64,000 nucleotides of DNA, taken from Lentinus brumalis. Its lineage: Eukaryota; Basidiomycota; Agaricomycetes; Polyporales; Polyporaceae. The stretch covers positions 124,001-188,000 of the forward strand of contig MARA01000022.1 in assembly GCA_001792895.1 (NCBI GenBank), given 5' to 3'. A program made the position numbers and the translations under genes. A model generated the notes under the pieces. That model was not told the DNA's origin. It saw nothing but the letters and a program-made list of their open reading frames with translations, and ran no database searches. Below are positions 1-10,933 of this stretch, piece by piece (position 1 is the first letter of the stretch; the number at the start of each line of letters is the position of its first letter).

Positions 1-207
1 TTGATACCACGCTGTCTCATACCTTTTGTCATCTTCCCGCCATATACTCGTAATTTCTTTTGTGTGTCACCATCTCAGATTTCATTCTCTTTGTGCGCCA
101 TGTCTCACATCATATGGCTGGAACTGTCCGACGGTACGACCGCCTGGCTGCTGCGTTGTCCTGTATCCGGTGTTGGCGTTCTCTTATTCATGTCACTCGC
201 TGTCATC
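1..207. repeat. Duplicated 3'-flank, copy 1
   Basis: This stretch resembles 1715-1935 throughout: it opens with the same TTGATACCACGC start, and similar blocks then follow in the same order. The second copy lies just downstream of the stop codon of the gene at 795-1585, so this copy is probably the 3' flank of another member of that family lying left of the window. No reading frame is convincingly maintained. Confidence 0.6.
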
Positions 208-284
208 TGAACACCTGGAGCATACAGGATTCAGAGAAACCATACTACTTATAACTCGAGAACGGATTGTATTGCGGGCGGACG

Positions 285-510
285 TCAAGAAGCCCGGCCA
301 GATGGCACAGTCCAGGAGGAGTCGCCTTGACCGCGACACGGTGTGACGAAACGCGTACGAGGGTGCCGAATCCTCCGCTCGCCTTCATCTTCCGACAGGT
401 CTTAAACAGCTTCTCGCTGGAGCGACAGCTACATCTTGTGGTGGTTTGCGTGAACGTACAGAGCAAGTCGATGCAGCCGCCACCAGCCATCATCATCAGG
501 GAAACATAAG
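285..510. repeat. Dispersed segment shared with 3360-3615, copy 1
   Basis: The same blocks occur in the same order and orientation as in 3360-3615: an AGGAGGAGTCGCCTTG block, a GCGAGCGGA block read on the - strand, CACAAGATG followed by a GC-rich tract, and CCGCCACCAGCCATCAT near the end. In the second copy the segment lies 5' of the - strand gene at 2482-3276. It may be promoter-proximal DNA or the ruin of an exon; neither strand keeps a clearly conserved protein. Confidence 0.5.
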
Positions 511-794
511 TATTTCGGCGTCTATCGCTCGTAGCACCGCGCGGGCTCCTGTAGCACGACGTGGACAACATAGCACAATGTAGCTTGCGGGTCTGGCATC
601 TAGCACACTGTAGCTACAGAATGTATTATATAGGACAACATATACTTGGCGATCCATGACATACTGTACTAGTAGTACTAGTCGGAATGGTATGCACGTT
701 CAAGCCACAGGCCCACAGCCTGACCACCAACCACCATCAACCGAACTTACCAACACACTATTCCCTCATCCAGTCCACTGTATCCACTGTGCTT

Positions 795-1585
795 ATGTAT
801 CCTGAATTTATCCGAAGGGACCACCCCGACGATCAGTACCTTTTCGAGTTCGACTGCGACGAGAAGGGGAGGATGCGGTTGGACACCGATGGTGTCAATG
901 TCAAGTTCACAGATCGCGCCAAAGCGGCGCAGGAAGCGGTATGCATCATCCCACGTCTTTGAGGGGTCACGTCTGACGTCGTCCACAGAAATGGAAGAGG
1001 CTGAGCGCAATCTTCGGCCCGCGTAAGACGATACCGAGAAGTATGGCAGCCTGCAACGGTGGTAATCCGCCCCGGCTGGCGTATGGTTGGGCCCACACCC
1101 TCGACTACCTTTGGGAGTATGCGAAGTTTCACAATATAGAGTTGGACGTGACCGGAGACGACTGGTTGGCGGGTCTGGCCGGGACGACCTTGATCAAGTA
1201 CGGCGAACTCACCGAGGAGCAGAAGACGAACGAGGAGCTTATCAGCACGCTCAAAGGCCTTGCTCGCCTTCTCGTTGACCACGACCTAGAAGAAAAGGCA
1301 GGTGTCAAGCTAGAAAGGATCATACCATACACGTACGAATGGAAGTCGATGTTCGCGCTCTACAGCAACTACAACGTTGGCGAGAGGACCGACGAAATGG
1401 AGGAAGTGGGGGGTATCTACCACGTCATTGACATCGTCCAGGAGGCCATGACTTTCGGTGATCACAAGCCAGAGCTGCTCTGGTGGTATGATTGGGCGCA
1501 TCTCACAGTGGTACGTACATCCCGATCTCATTGAATCCCCGAATTGACCGGTGTCGTTATGCAGAATCTGAAAACGCCCTTGTGA
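795..1585 (+). CDS. Hypothetical protein, local three-member family, copy 1
   Basis: Three exons, 795-938, 989-1510 and 1565-1585, give 228 residues. I do not recognise the family. The two - strand genes at 2482-3276 and 3863-4647 have the same layout: about 47 codons, then 174-175 codons, then a seven-codon last exon including stop. Shared motifs are an N-terminal YLFE(F/I)D block, RLAYGWA early in exon 2 and ELLWWYDW at its end. There is no signal peptide, membrane helix or recognisable catalytic motif. The ATG at 795 is chosen over an in-frame one at 687 because the paralogues start just before YLFE. The last exon (NLKTPL, stop) is supported by GLNYPC, stop, after the same intron in both paralogues. 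This is the most divergent copy. Confidence 0.7.
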
Positions 1586-2481
1586 GGGTACGCGCGTCAT
1601 CGCCTCCCGCCTTCGCGCTCGTACATCTACCTCATCTCGTCCAGTCGCTATCACTACATCTTCACGCTTTCATCATGACTCGTCGTTATACATTATGCTA
1701 CCCCGGAACCTGTTGTCTCGTTGATACCACGCTATCTCATGCCTTACCTCGTCCTCCCACCGCACACTCATGGATATTGCTGCGTATCACGCCTTGAACC
1801 TCGTCCTCGTTCGTCATGTTTCACGTCGTGTGGCGAGTCGACGCCGCCAGCGTTGGGACGTACGAACGTTTGGCTGCTATTCTGTCCTGTACCCTTTGTT
1901 TGCGCCCTCTCGTTCATGTCCCTCGCTGTCGTCTCGTCGGTACACCCGTCACGGGGGTATGTCGTGTGTGAAATATTTACACCAACATCGTTCTGACCTC
2001 ACTTGCCGCGTTGCACCCCGGACTCTGGAGGCGCTTATCATCATGAGCGCAGTCCATCAAGTTCATGTACATTGGTGGCGTAAGGTAGAGACAATGGGGA
2101 GGCATCGGAGCAGGGACTCGGGTTGGCCAGTGACGCTAAGCTGCGAGGGCTACTTGCAATTTAGGCTCGCTTGCCACCCTGTACGTACATAGCTCCTTGC
2201 CATCGGCTGCGGCTCCTCGCCCCAAAGTCCTCTGTACGCTATCTGCCGTCCCTAGTCCCGTCTAGCATCCGGCGACATGCCCCGTCTACATAACAGGCCG
2301 TTCCATACCATGTTGGTTTGTCATCATAGAATTTCGTTGAACTGTCAGAGCGTGTATATGTGCACAGGATACCCCGGCGGAATGATACTCAGACTCGCCA
2401 TATAGAAGGTAGTAAATATCCCGAGTGAATGCCGAGAAGCCCGGCGCGATGAGAGGCCCGGGCCAGAGGCTAGTGAAGAAC
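1586..2481. other. Intergenic, holds duplicated 3'-flank copy 2
   Basis: Between the convergent genes at 795-1585 and 2482-3276. Positions 1715-1935 are the second copy of the repeat at 1-207. The remainder shows short open frames only, none matching a recognisable protein. Confidence 0.5.
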
Positions 2482-3276
2482 TCAACAAGGGTAGTTCAAG
2501 CCCTACGTAGTCGCACTGAGCAGGGCTCGTGAACAGGTCAAGAGGAGACGCACCACGCCTCGAAGCTCCGACCAGTCGTACCACCAAAGTAATTCTGACT
2601 GGATATCGGCGTCCCTTATTGCGTACTGGATGAGGTCCGTGGCATCGTCCAGTCCGCCGGTAATAGCATCGATCTCGTCGATCCGTTCGTCTGCTTCGAT
2701 GTTCGTGTATAATGCGAAGAGCACGTCGTGGACCTTGCTGAAAGGGCGCACATGGAGCAAATCGACACCTGCCTCCTGCTCAAGGTGCGTTCTGACCGCC
2801 AGATAGGCGCACTTGTCGAGGAAGAAGAGGAGCTCCTGGTCCTGTGCATCAGTCTCTGACAGCGCACCGTACCTGACGTACGTTTTGCCCAGCTTCCCAG
2901 AGAGGTACTCCTGTAGCGGCATCCTGAGCTTGTGGAACTCAGCGTACTTGAGGAGGTCGGCGCGAGAGAATGCCCAGCCGTAAGCGAGACGTGGTCCGTT
3001 CAAGAAGCAACGGAGGCCGGTCTCTTCTTCTCCGATCACAGGTCGCGGGTGGAATAGCTTGTAGAGCCTGTCCCACTTCTGCAACAGATACTTATCAGTG
3101 ATTGACGAGAAAGACTGTGGCAGAGTCGTACGAACCGCCGCCTGCGCCCGTTTGGCTCGTTCGGTGAACGTCCAAGGCAGCCCAGACTCGACCCAGGGGT
3201 CGGGGTCATCGTCGATCTCAAACAAGTACGCGTCCTCCGGATACCTTTCAGCATGAGACTCAGAACCACTCGCCAT
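2482..3276 (-). CDS. Hypothetical protein, local three-member family, copy 2
   Basis: Exons in coding order are 3136-3276, 2554-3078 and 2482-2502, giving 228 residues. It is close to the copy at 3863-4647; both carry RYPEDxYLFEIDD near the N terminus, the GPxLAYGWAFS block and SELLWWYD near the C terminus. The first intron (57 nt, donor GTTCGT) is in frame and could be read through, but the matching intron of the neighbour breaks frame, so splicing is assumed. The start is the ATG giving MASGSESH, matched by MVKGSESH next door, not the one six codons upstream. Function unknown; no known domain recognised. Confidence 0.72.
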
Positions 3277-3355
3277 TGTGGTTGGGGTCGACACAACGAA
3301 GACGAAATACCTTGGTCAATTCGAAGTGGCTGAGCCGAACCAACTTCGCCATCTT

Positions 3356-3377
3356 CCCACGAATACAATTCAGGAGG
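3356..3377 (-). promoter_or_regulatory. Upstream element shared with the neighbouring paralogue
   Basis: A 22-base block containing ACGAATACAATTCAGGAGG lies 80 bp upstream of the start at 3276 and is repeated exactly at 4745-4766, 98 bp upstream of the start at 4647. It may be a shared promoter element or just recent duplication. Confidence 0.4.
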
Positions 3378-3615
3378 AGTCGCCTTGGTGTGACGAGACG
3401 CGTTTGAGTGTGACGAGACGCGTCTACCGGCGGTTCAATGGAGACGTGTTCACTCCAACCAGCTCCAACCAGCTTAAACAAACCGAATACAGTACTCCGC
3501 TCGCCGTCAAGTTCTTTAGTTTGTCGCGCCGCAGCTCCATCTTGTGGTGCTTTGCGTATGGACAACTTACGGAGCAAATCGATGCAGCGCCGCCACCAGC
3601 CATCATGTATCCAAG
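3360..3615. repeat. Dispersed segment shared with 285-510, copy 2
   Basis: Second copy of the segment at 285-510, in the same orientation on the window, directly 5' of the - strand gene 2482-3276. Intergenic DNA to 3862 shows nothing else that can be supported. Confidence 0.5.
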
Positions 3616-3862
3616 GCGCGTCGGATTGAAGAGTAGATATCTCAGAGTAAGACCTGGCGGTAGGGAACCTCAATATATTGGTACAAGGAACTTGATGGAA
3701 GAAGTAAGAGCATAACTAAGGGTTTTCCGATCCGAGTACAGAGTCCATGCGACGATCACAGTGCATAACAGAGAGCAGGTCGACGACGTACTGGGCGAGT
3801 CAAATAAGGTAAAGGAGAGGGAATAGGGGGACATACGAGGCGGGTCGATGAGAGAGGAGGAC

Positions 3863-4647
3863 TCAGCAAGGGTAATTGAGGCCCTGGATAGCCACATGAG
3901 TGGAAAGAATGCAGAGAAGTTGAAGTAGACGCACCACGCCTCGAAGTCCCGCCCGGTCATACCACCACAGCAGCTCTGACTGGACCCCGGCCTCGTCTAT
4001 CGCGAGATCGATGAAGTCCCTGGCATCCTCCAATCCGACAGTGGCTTGGATCTCATCTATCCGTTCCCGAGCCTCAATGTTCGTGTATAACGCGAAAAGC
4101 GCGTCATGAATCTTGCTGAAGGGCACGACATACGTCAACTTGACACGAGCTTCATGCTCGAGGTGCTTCCTGACCGCCAGCGAGGCGCACTTGTCGAGAT
4201 AGTAGAGGAGCTCCTTGTCCTGTGCATCGGTCTCCGACAGCGCGCCGTACTTCACGTAGGATTTCCCCAGCTTCTCGGAGAGGTACTCTTGGAGCGGCAT
4301 CTTTATGTTGTGGAACTCTGCGTACTTGAGGAGATCGCGTTTCGAGAATGCCCAACCGTAGGCGAGAAGTGGTCCGTTCACGAGGCAACGAGGACCGGTT
4401 TCTTCTTTTTTGATCACGGGTCGCGGGTGGAATAGCTTGTAGAGCCTGTCCCACTTCTGTAACAAAAATCAGGACTGAGGAGAAAAGACTGTAGAGTCGC
4501 ACGAACCGCCGCCTGCGCTCGTTGCGCTCGTTCGGTGAAGCTCCAAGGCAGCCCCGAGTCGACCGAGGGGTCGGGATTATCGTCGATCTCAAACAAGTAC
4601 TCGTCTTCCGGGTACCTTTCAGCATGGGACTCGGAGCCTTTTACCAT
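3863..4647 (-). CDS. Hypothetical protein, local three-member family, copy 3
   Basis: Exons 4507-4647, 3935-4456 and 3863-3883 encode 227 residues. The first intron (50 nt) changes frame, which fixes the splice sites for the whole family. The second exon is 522 nt, exactly as in copy 1. Protein landmarks are RYPEDEYLFEIDD, LAYGWAFSKRDLLKYAEFH and SELLWWYDR. It is divergently arranged with the gene at 4833, with only 185 bp between the two start codons, so the promoters probably overlap. Function unknown. The family looks soluble and cytosolic, but that rests only on the absence of signals. Confidence 0.72.
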
Positions 4648-4744
4648 TGTGGTCGGGTTCGACAGAAGGAAGACGAAACACTAGCCACAGGTGACAGCAA
4701 TGGTCCAACGTGTTTCAGAGCCGCAAGCGCGCCGTGACCAGTTT

Positions 4745-4766
4745 CCCACGAATACAATTCAGGAGG
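4745..4766 (-). promoter_or_regulatory. Upstream element shared with the neighbouring paralogue
   Basis: Exact second copy of the 22-base block at 3356-3377, in the 185-bp divergent promoter between starts at 4647 and 4833. Confidence 0.4.
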
Positions 4767-4832
4767 TGCCGTCTGTTGGCTTCTGACCACGATCTGCGAC
4801 ACCTACAAGCTTGATCAAATATCCTCAGCGTA

Positions 4833-6893
4833 ATGACCTCTGACGCTGGAGAGGAGTTGCGTAGGGTGAAGTACGAGCTGCAGTTCTACAAGGACCTGGC
4901 GAAAGAGCAAGCGGGACAGATCGCTGCCCTCAAGGCGGAGATCGCTTACGTGAAACAACATCCCCAGCCTCAGACCAGCGCAGCTGCGCCGCCGGCTCAG
5001 GTATGTACTGCAGCACACGTTCCGCGTACTTACATGCATTTACAAGCCAATCCCGCCATGATGACAGCCACAAGCTTCTGAATCAAGAGCTAGTTCCATC
5101 GTCAAACGACCGGACTCGCCGCCTCCATCCGTTGCGGGGAGCTCTAACGACCCATACATAATTGACGATGACGAAGAGCTCGAGGAAGTAGTACAGAAAG
5201 CTCCAGAAAGTCCACCGCGTCGCGCAGACAGCGTAGGTCGTTTGCTAAGCCCCCCAGTGTGACGGACTACTGAGGGGGCAATTGCACTTCCGTCTAGCAG
5301 AGCAACAAAATTCACCCTAACAAAGTACCGCTCCAGCAGATGCAGTCCATCAAGAGTCCGCCGCGGTCCCCTGAAAAGTTACCCAAGAAGCGCACGAGCT
5401 CACCCGCGGCCGGCACGGGCCGATACTTCCCTGAGTACGAGCCCTCTTCGTCTTCGCGCCGGTGGGGACAGGGCGATAGCCCTCGAAAGAAGCCAAGACT
5501 GGTCCCAGAGGTGGTGATCCCGCGGTTCAACCATGCGAAGCATTGGGCTCATCGCGCACATCAGGTCGAGTCGCCATCAGTTCCTGTTGTCGAGGACGAC
5601 CCGGTAGCAGGTTCTTCGAACATCTCGCCCGACATCGACACTTTCCAGAACGGCCTGGTAGCGGGTCCTCCAAATACACAGGACGACCTCGAGAGTGGCC
5701 GGCCTGAGGCTGCGGGCCCTTCAAGCACACAGCACGACCTCGACGCCCTTGAAAATGGCCCGGTTGCAGGTCTCTCAAACACACAGCGCGATTTCGACGA
5801 TGAATGGGACATGTCCCCGCTGTCCTCCTTGCCTTCAACTCCCTCGAGGTCATCCAGCCCTGCCAATGACAATCTTGAGGACCAAGCCCGAGATGACACG
5901 ACGCACCTGCTGCGGTCGGCATCTCGGGAGCTATCATACTACGATCCCTCCGCCGAGAACGAGCGCGAGGCTCGCCTTGGCCAAGCTTCTCAGGTGCAGT
6001 ACTCTATCGTATCTACCGCTGGACTCGTCACTCAAGGACTTACCTCAATAGCGTTCCACATCTCACGTGGGACTATCTCGGCTTGCGCTGCAGTTAATTG
6101 CTGCTCCCATCTCAGGCCTCGCTGCTGCTGTGAGACGCGACCGCCTCGCAGGGATTGCACCATACGATGTGGCGCTCTCCGATCCCGCACTCTCAAAGGT
6201 TTCCGTAAACCGGAAGCAGATGGGCAGCATGTACGGCGGCAGCCTCATGCGCATGTGCACTCGAGCGGCTGGCCGCGACTTTCTTTTCCCGGGACTTGAA
6301 ATGAATCCGTTCCTGCCCCGTACCGCGGGAACTCCAGGGCTGCTCATTCGCTCCAACGACGCTTTGCCATGGAAGGGCGACGTGCAGACCGTCTTCGTGG
6401 GGTTGCGCCCGGGAGAATACGTGTACTGCGGGCAGTACTGCCTCAAGCGCACGGAGGCACTGACTGCAGAGGAGTACTGCGGGTTGTCATCGAAGGTACA
6501 TGAGTCTCCTCACGTCGTACGGGCCGTGTGATTCAGTACTCATACTCCTCGTAGGTGAAGAGGAAGTGGGCGGACGGCCTGGTGAAGAAACCAAAGTTCA
6601 AGGATGTCCGGGTCCGGATCGCGACCCGGCGCGACTACAGACGGGAGGCGACTTTCCAGGAGATCTCTGCTGTGTGGGCGGACAAGAGCAACCCATACAG
6701 GGGCCACGTCACTGAACAGGAGATCATTGGAGCCTACGAGCGTGGCGAAGAGGTGCGTGGTGTGGCGCATCCAAGTCCTCGGGTCGTTGGGGTCTGACTC
6801 ACATCTGACTGCTTGCAGAGGCTGCTCATGTGGAAAATGGAGTGCGTCGGGTACGACGAGGGCTTCTTGAAGGAACTAGTTAGCAAGCTCTGA
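4833..6893 (+). CDS. Coiled-coil and DUF6697-like protein with internal repeats
   Basis: Six exons, 4833-5000, 5068-5232, 5301-5993, 6052-6495, 6555-6752 and 6819-6893, all joined in phase 0, give 580 residues. Residues 1-45 form a charged coiled coil (LRRVKYELQFYKDLAKEQ and following). The middle is low-complexity, rich in Ser/Pro and acidic residues, with a basic KKPR stretch, and carries four degenerate repeats of about 17 residues (roughly 205-280) built on AGxSxTQxDxD. The C-terminal third (about 343-580), with MGSMYGG, FLFPGLEMNPFLPRTAG and PGLL, resembles the basidiomycete DUF6697 domain as I remember it; the domain name is from memory and the role is unknown. The acceptor of exon 3 could also be at 5340. 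A nuclear location is possible but not shown. Confidence 0.62.
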
Positions 6894-7274
6894 GCCCCTC
6901 CCTGCCAAGGGCCCGTATTTGTATGAGTCCTGCGCGCAAACACGTCTGGCATCTATCTGAGCACTCGCGGGCGGCGACGAAGCTTACATTAGGGCCACAA
7001 TCCTCTCACGATCTCTACGATGGCATGGTCCATCGCAGCATAGTGCTTCGCGTCCGTCCGTCCGCGCTGTGCCGGGGTATCTGCCACTCTGGGTTTCGGC
7101 AGAGTGAACGGGCTGGTCATGCTTCCCAGGTTGTCCGTCGGTTGCCACCGATCCTCTGAGGACATCGGACCCATGTTGTGGATATTCGAACAAAAGACCC
7201 TGTGGAAACTCACTGTGGGATAGGAATGAGAGCCTGCAGCTCGAAGTTACAATAGCCGCCGGTCCGTCAGAGTC
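6894..7274. other. Intergenic, no feature seen
   Basis: Lies between two convergent genes. Short frames only; probably two 3' untranslated regions. Confidence 0.4.
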
Positions 7275-8704
7275 TCAGACCGGGGAAGACGTATCGGACA
7301 CCGAAGAGGACGCCAACATCTCCAACTGTATCTTCTTCTCACTCAGCACCCCCTGGCCAGTCGCTCGCGATTCCCGGATCACATCTTTCTGGATCACATC
7401 CTTCGGGTCAGCGAACTCCATGGTGGAAGTCACCATCGCATCCGAGTCGGCCGTTCGCGTACTGTTGAACACAAGCGTCGACTTGGTGTTTGCCGCAGTC
7501 GTGTAGCAGTCGTCCTTCTGCGTGAACCCATTGTTGACCGCGTACACGATCACCGTCGGCGCGAGACCCTATCATTCTCATCAGCATGGGGCCAGGGGAG
7601 GGTCCTAGTGCCCGGAACACTCACAGTGACCTGTGGCATGATCTCATACACGACGTACAGCGCGTTCAGCCCGTGGAGGCCATCCACCGGCGCCATCTTG
7701 AACAGCGTGAACTCGACGATCTTCGCGACGGCGATGAGCGCGCCAGACTCGACGATGAGCATGATCACGCGGCTGTAGCGGTCCGTGCTCTCGACTTGCA
7801 GGAGCTCGCGCGTCCGCGTCGTCATGTGCCTATCGTACGGGGGGTCAGCTCCCCAAGGACGAGTCTGCGCGAGTGCCAGTAGGAGACGCACCAGATCCGG
7901 CCTGCGATCAAGGCTGTGACGACGATGTTCGCGGTGAGGGAGATGACGAAGATGCCCTGGCCCCAATGCGCGATCTCAACGGGGTTCGGATGGGGGAGCA
8001 GCCACTGGAAGATCGAGCCGTATCCGCAGACTGCGGACACGTCAATACCGAGTTCCGGAGCGAACAAGGGGGAGACGCAGGACTTACTGAACTCGCCGAT
8101 GACCATGATGGTGGGGGGAATCGCAATCCAGAGCTTCTTGCCCCAGACTACGTACAATCGCCAGGCTATGACCAAGTCACCCATTGCGAGCTAGTAGAGT
8201 CGCAGTGCGATGAGATTCGGTGCCATCAAGAGATACGGGACCACGAGGAGGACTGGGACGTACGTTGGTGATGTAGATGCAGTCCTTCGCCATGTTCAGC
8301 CGGACCGAGATGTTTGCAAAGTACGGGATGGTCCCGATGGTGTCGCGGTAGAGAATGAAGCCTTGAATCAAACGAACGAGTGCGAGCGCCATATGGACTG
8401 TCGCGAGTATATATCTGCGAGCAACGCGTCGTTCAGCGTCGGATCGCGGGAGAAGATGACTGCGGGTACGCACAAAATAACGATGGAAGCCGTCGTGAAC
8501 CTGTTGAAGCCCTCCCTCCGTTTCCTGTAGATGCTGTATATCGTCATCCCGAAGAGGAAGGTGAACAGTCCTGTGCGCGATCGTCAGTGAGCCCCGATGC
8601 CGGCTGCAGCGACGACTGTGCGGCTGACCCCAGAAGAACGACTCGAGCCATCCTCCGATGAGATAGGCCTCGTCGATGGGGAAGAATGGACGGCTGAGAC
8701 CCAT
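7275..8704 (-). CDS. Seven-helix membrane protein, FPID family, copy 1
   Basis: Seven exons, 8629-8704, 8474-8570, 8264-8414, 8088-8190, 7892-8030, 7625-7829 and 7275-7568, encode 354 residues. The protein starts MGLSRPFFPIDEAYLIGGWL and shows about seven hydrophobic segments, with landmarks LYRD, ISVRLNMAKD, WRLYVVWG, IGEF and VVYEIMPQVT. This pattern belongs to a large basidiomycete family of uncharacterised integral membrane proteins, often weakly likened to GPCRs. Five internal exons align in place with the paralogue at 10934-12190, three of them of identical length (97, 151, 103 and 139 nt are shared), which fixes the splice sites. The C-terminal tail is long, polar and probably cytosolic. 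Ligand and function unknown. Confidence 0.8.
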
Positions 8705-9870
8705 GCTGGAGGTCGGGGAAAGAGGATTCCAACGTCCACGGACGGGAAGCAAGGGAAGGCCAATCCTCCGATCGGCAGAATATTATGGCCGGGCTGTGAA
8801 GAGAAGCCTCCATTTCGTCAACTTGACAGATATACGCGGTACTTTGGCTGCCGGTAGGAACCACGGCCGCCGACCAGCGTCGGGCATCGGGAAGCAATGC
8901 ATGCGGGGGAGAGAGAAGCTGCCTGGGTGGACTATGTATCTGCGTTCTTATCAGAGAAGCGTAGAAGGTGCGCGTTGACGTGATGCTACATACATAATGT
9001 GGTGGGACGAACGCCCTGTGCACAGGGCCGCAGGCACTGGTAGCAGAGGTGCGGTCTCACCGTGGGATACACGGTGATCATCGTCGTGAGTGCATCATGC
9101 TGTGGTTTGAGAAAACGTCTCGCTTGTCCCGAGCGCTGTTGAAATATCACGACGGTTGCGTTCCACCATTTCATATCTGTCATGGGCGGAGATGAGATGA
9201 GGTCAAGTGAGCTTCAGGGTATCAATAGAATGGGAGTGTGCGCACCATGAGCATGGCACCCTGAATGTCAGGACTGTGAGTTGATGACGTCGATAGTGGG
9301 ATCACCGTGTTGCGGGGGACTCGGGAGGGCAGTCAGCCATTGCGCACCCCGAGAGCGTGAAGTGTAGGGTGCCGTGTGCGCGACTGTCAGGATGGTGCGG
9401 GTGGGGTACCATGATATCATTCGTAGAGCTAGCCAGAAGGTGGGCCCTTGGATGTCAAAGGGATTATGGTTCAAACCACGACAGAAGCATCCGAGTCGCG
9501 TCCACAACTTCAAGCAACCGTCGCAGTGTTCCTTGGGAATCCCGTTCACTTTCGAGATGGGTCCAAGTGACAAGTCACGAATACCGACTTCACGCTTATT
9601 TTATGCGTAAGCTTCCATGCTTCTGAGGACGTTTTAAGTCTGTTACAGCGGACGGAACTGCCGCGTCGTCGAAACCTACATAGTCGGCGTTGCGGCAGAA
9701 CCGCTGTCTGCCAACAGTCACCGCTGCAAAGCCTGATGACGCAGATTTACGATGATGATCATCAGACGCCCGGCCATAAGATTCACTTGCAGACTGAGCC
9801 GAAGCGGATAAGCGGTGTGTTGTAGCTTCATACAGGTACATTCCAGCGACACTCTCCCGCGACGCCAAGC
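8705..9870. other. Intergenic, no feature seen
   Basis: About 1.2 kb upstream of the membrane-protein gene and downstream of the KPWE-motif gene. Both strands hold only short, compositionally unremarkable frames. Confidence 0.4.
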
Positions 9871-10514
9871 TCAAGCTGCTGCATTGATCTCCCATGGCTT
9901 CTTCCTGACTTCAGATTTTGACTCGCTCGGAGGGTCAGACTGCGTTACGTCAATCCATATATAGATGAGTAGAAAAGGAGAAGAGAAGATCAAGACGCAC
10001 GCTGAGCACGTTCGGGATGACCTTGTTGTTGGGAATCTCGTCTGTCCGCCCCTGCTCGATCAAGGTCTTCAACTGAGCAAACGTCAAGGTCCGCGGCTCT
10101 TCCTCCGTCGGTGATGCTTCTGTCGATGCTTGAAACGGCGCAGAGACGGTATGGCCAGCCCGCGCTATGCGAGCCTCCTCCACGGTGATAGAGGACCCAG
10201 AGAGACTGATCTTCGTTGGTACAGGCGTTCTTCCTTCAGGGGGGTGAGATGGACGACATACCGGTTGAAATAGAAGACTTCTGAGCGCAACAGTATGTCG
10301 CGCTTCTCCTCATCCGTCTTGCCCTCCAGCACTCCGCTACTCAAGATTCCTGCAATGCCTTGCTTCCGCCGATGTGAGCGGGCTCGAGCAAGCGTGAAGA
10401 CGCGAAAGCGAGAGCCACCTGAAAGTCGTTGTCGCTGGCAAAGTCATGTGCAAGGAATCGAGATAGTGGGGTCTCCTCTCTAGCATCAAGGTGGTTATCC
10501 GCAGGAGATGACAT
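9871..10514 (-). CDS. KPWE-motif protein, PEX39-like
   Basis: Exons 10419-10514, 10262-10362, 10001-10205 and 9871-9939 encode 156 residues. An N-terminal helical block contains GKTDEEKRDILLRSEVFYFNR. The C-terminal part has LTFAQLKTLIEQGRTDEIPN followed by NKVIPNVLS, and after the last intron a basic RKKPWE ending. An ITFxEL/IxxLI..G...IP element followed by a (K/R)PWE motif is the hallmark of PEX39 (yeast Yjr012c, human C6orf226), a Pex7 partner in import of PTS2 proteins into peroxisomes. The match rests on these motifs alone. The start is the first ATG in frame. The gene is head to head with 10934, 419 bp apart. Confidence 0.62.
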
Positions 10515-10933
10515 GATTGAGCAGCAGGAAGGTTTCAAGTTCAATTTAAACCAGCACACGCGCGCGGTTTGCGCAAGGCGCCTACCACGTGGCTATCGGC
10601 AGTACCCGCCGAGCCTCCGCCACAATCTGGCCGTTCGTACTAACTTATTCGACTTTCGACTCCCTCGTAATGAGCCCTCATCTCCTCTGGAAGCCAAGAC
10701 TACTTATGTGCTATTCTCATATCTTTCAGAGATGATGCGGTGAGAGTTCATCATCCCTGACGCATCATATCAAGTTGCGCTTGGCCACGCCGCCCACTCC
10801 TCGCTCAAGAAGGCGAATGCGCCCACAGCGCTCTTCTTCCCACAAAGACCTAAGTAATAGAATCTGCTGACTATATGTACACGCAGATATCTTTGGGTGT
10901 CGCTTTACGTCGGCTTCATTCTCTTCCGCCGTC
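10515..10933. promoter_or_regulatory. Divergent promoter region
   Basis: Shared 5' region between the start at 10514 (-) and the start at 10934 (+). No clear TATA or repeated motif was found. Confidence 0.35.

Noticed and set aside
10206..10261. A 32-nt intron (acceptor at 10230) in the KPWE-motif gene
   Set aside because: An acceptor 24 bases later gives a 56-nt intron of normal size and the same frame.
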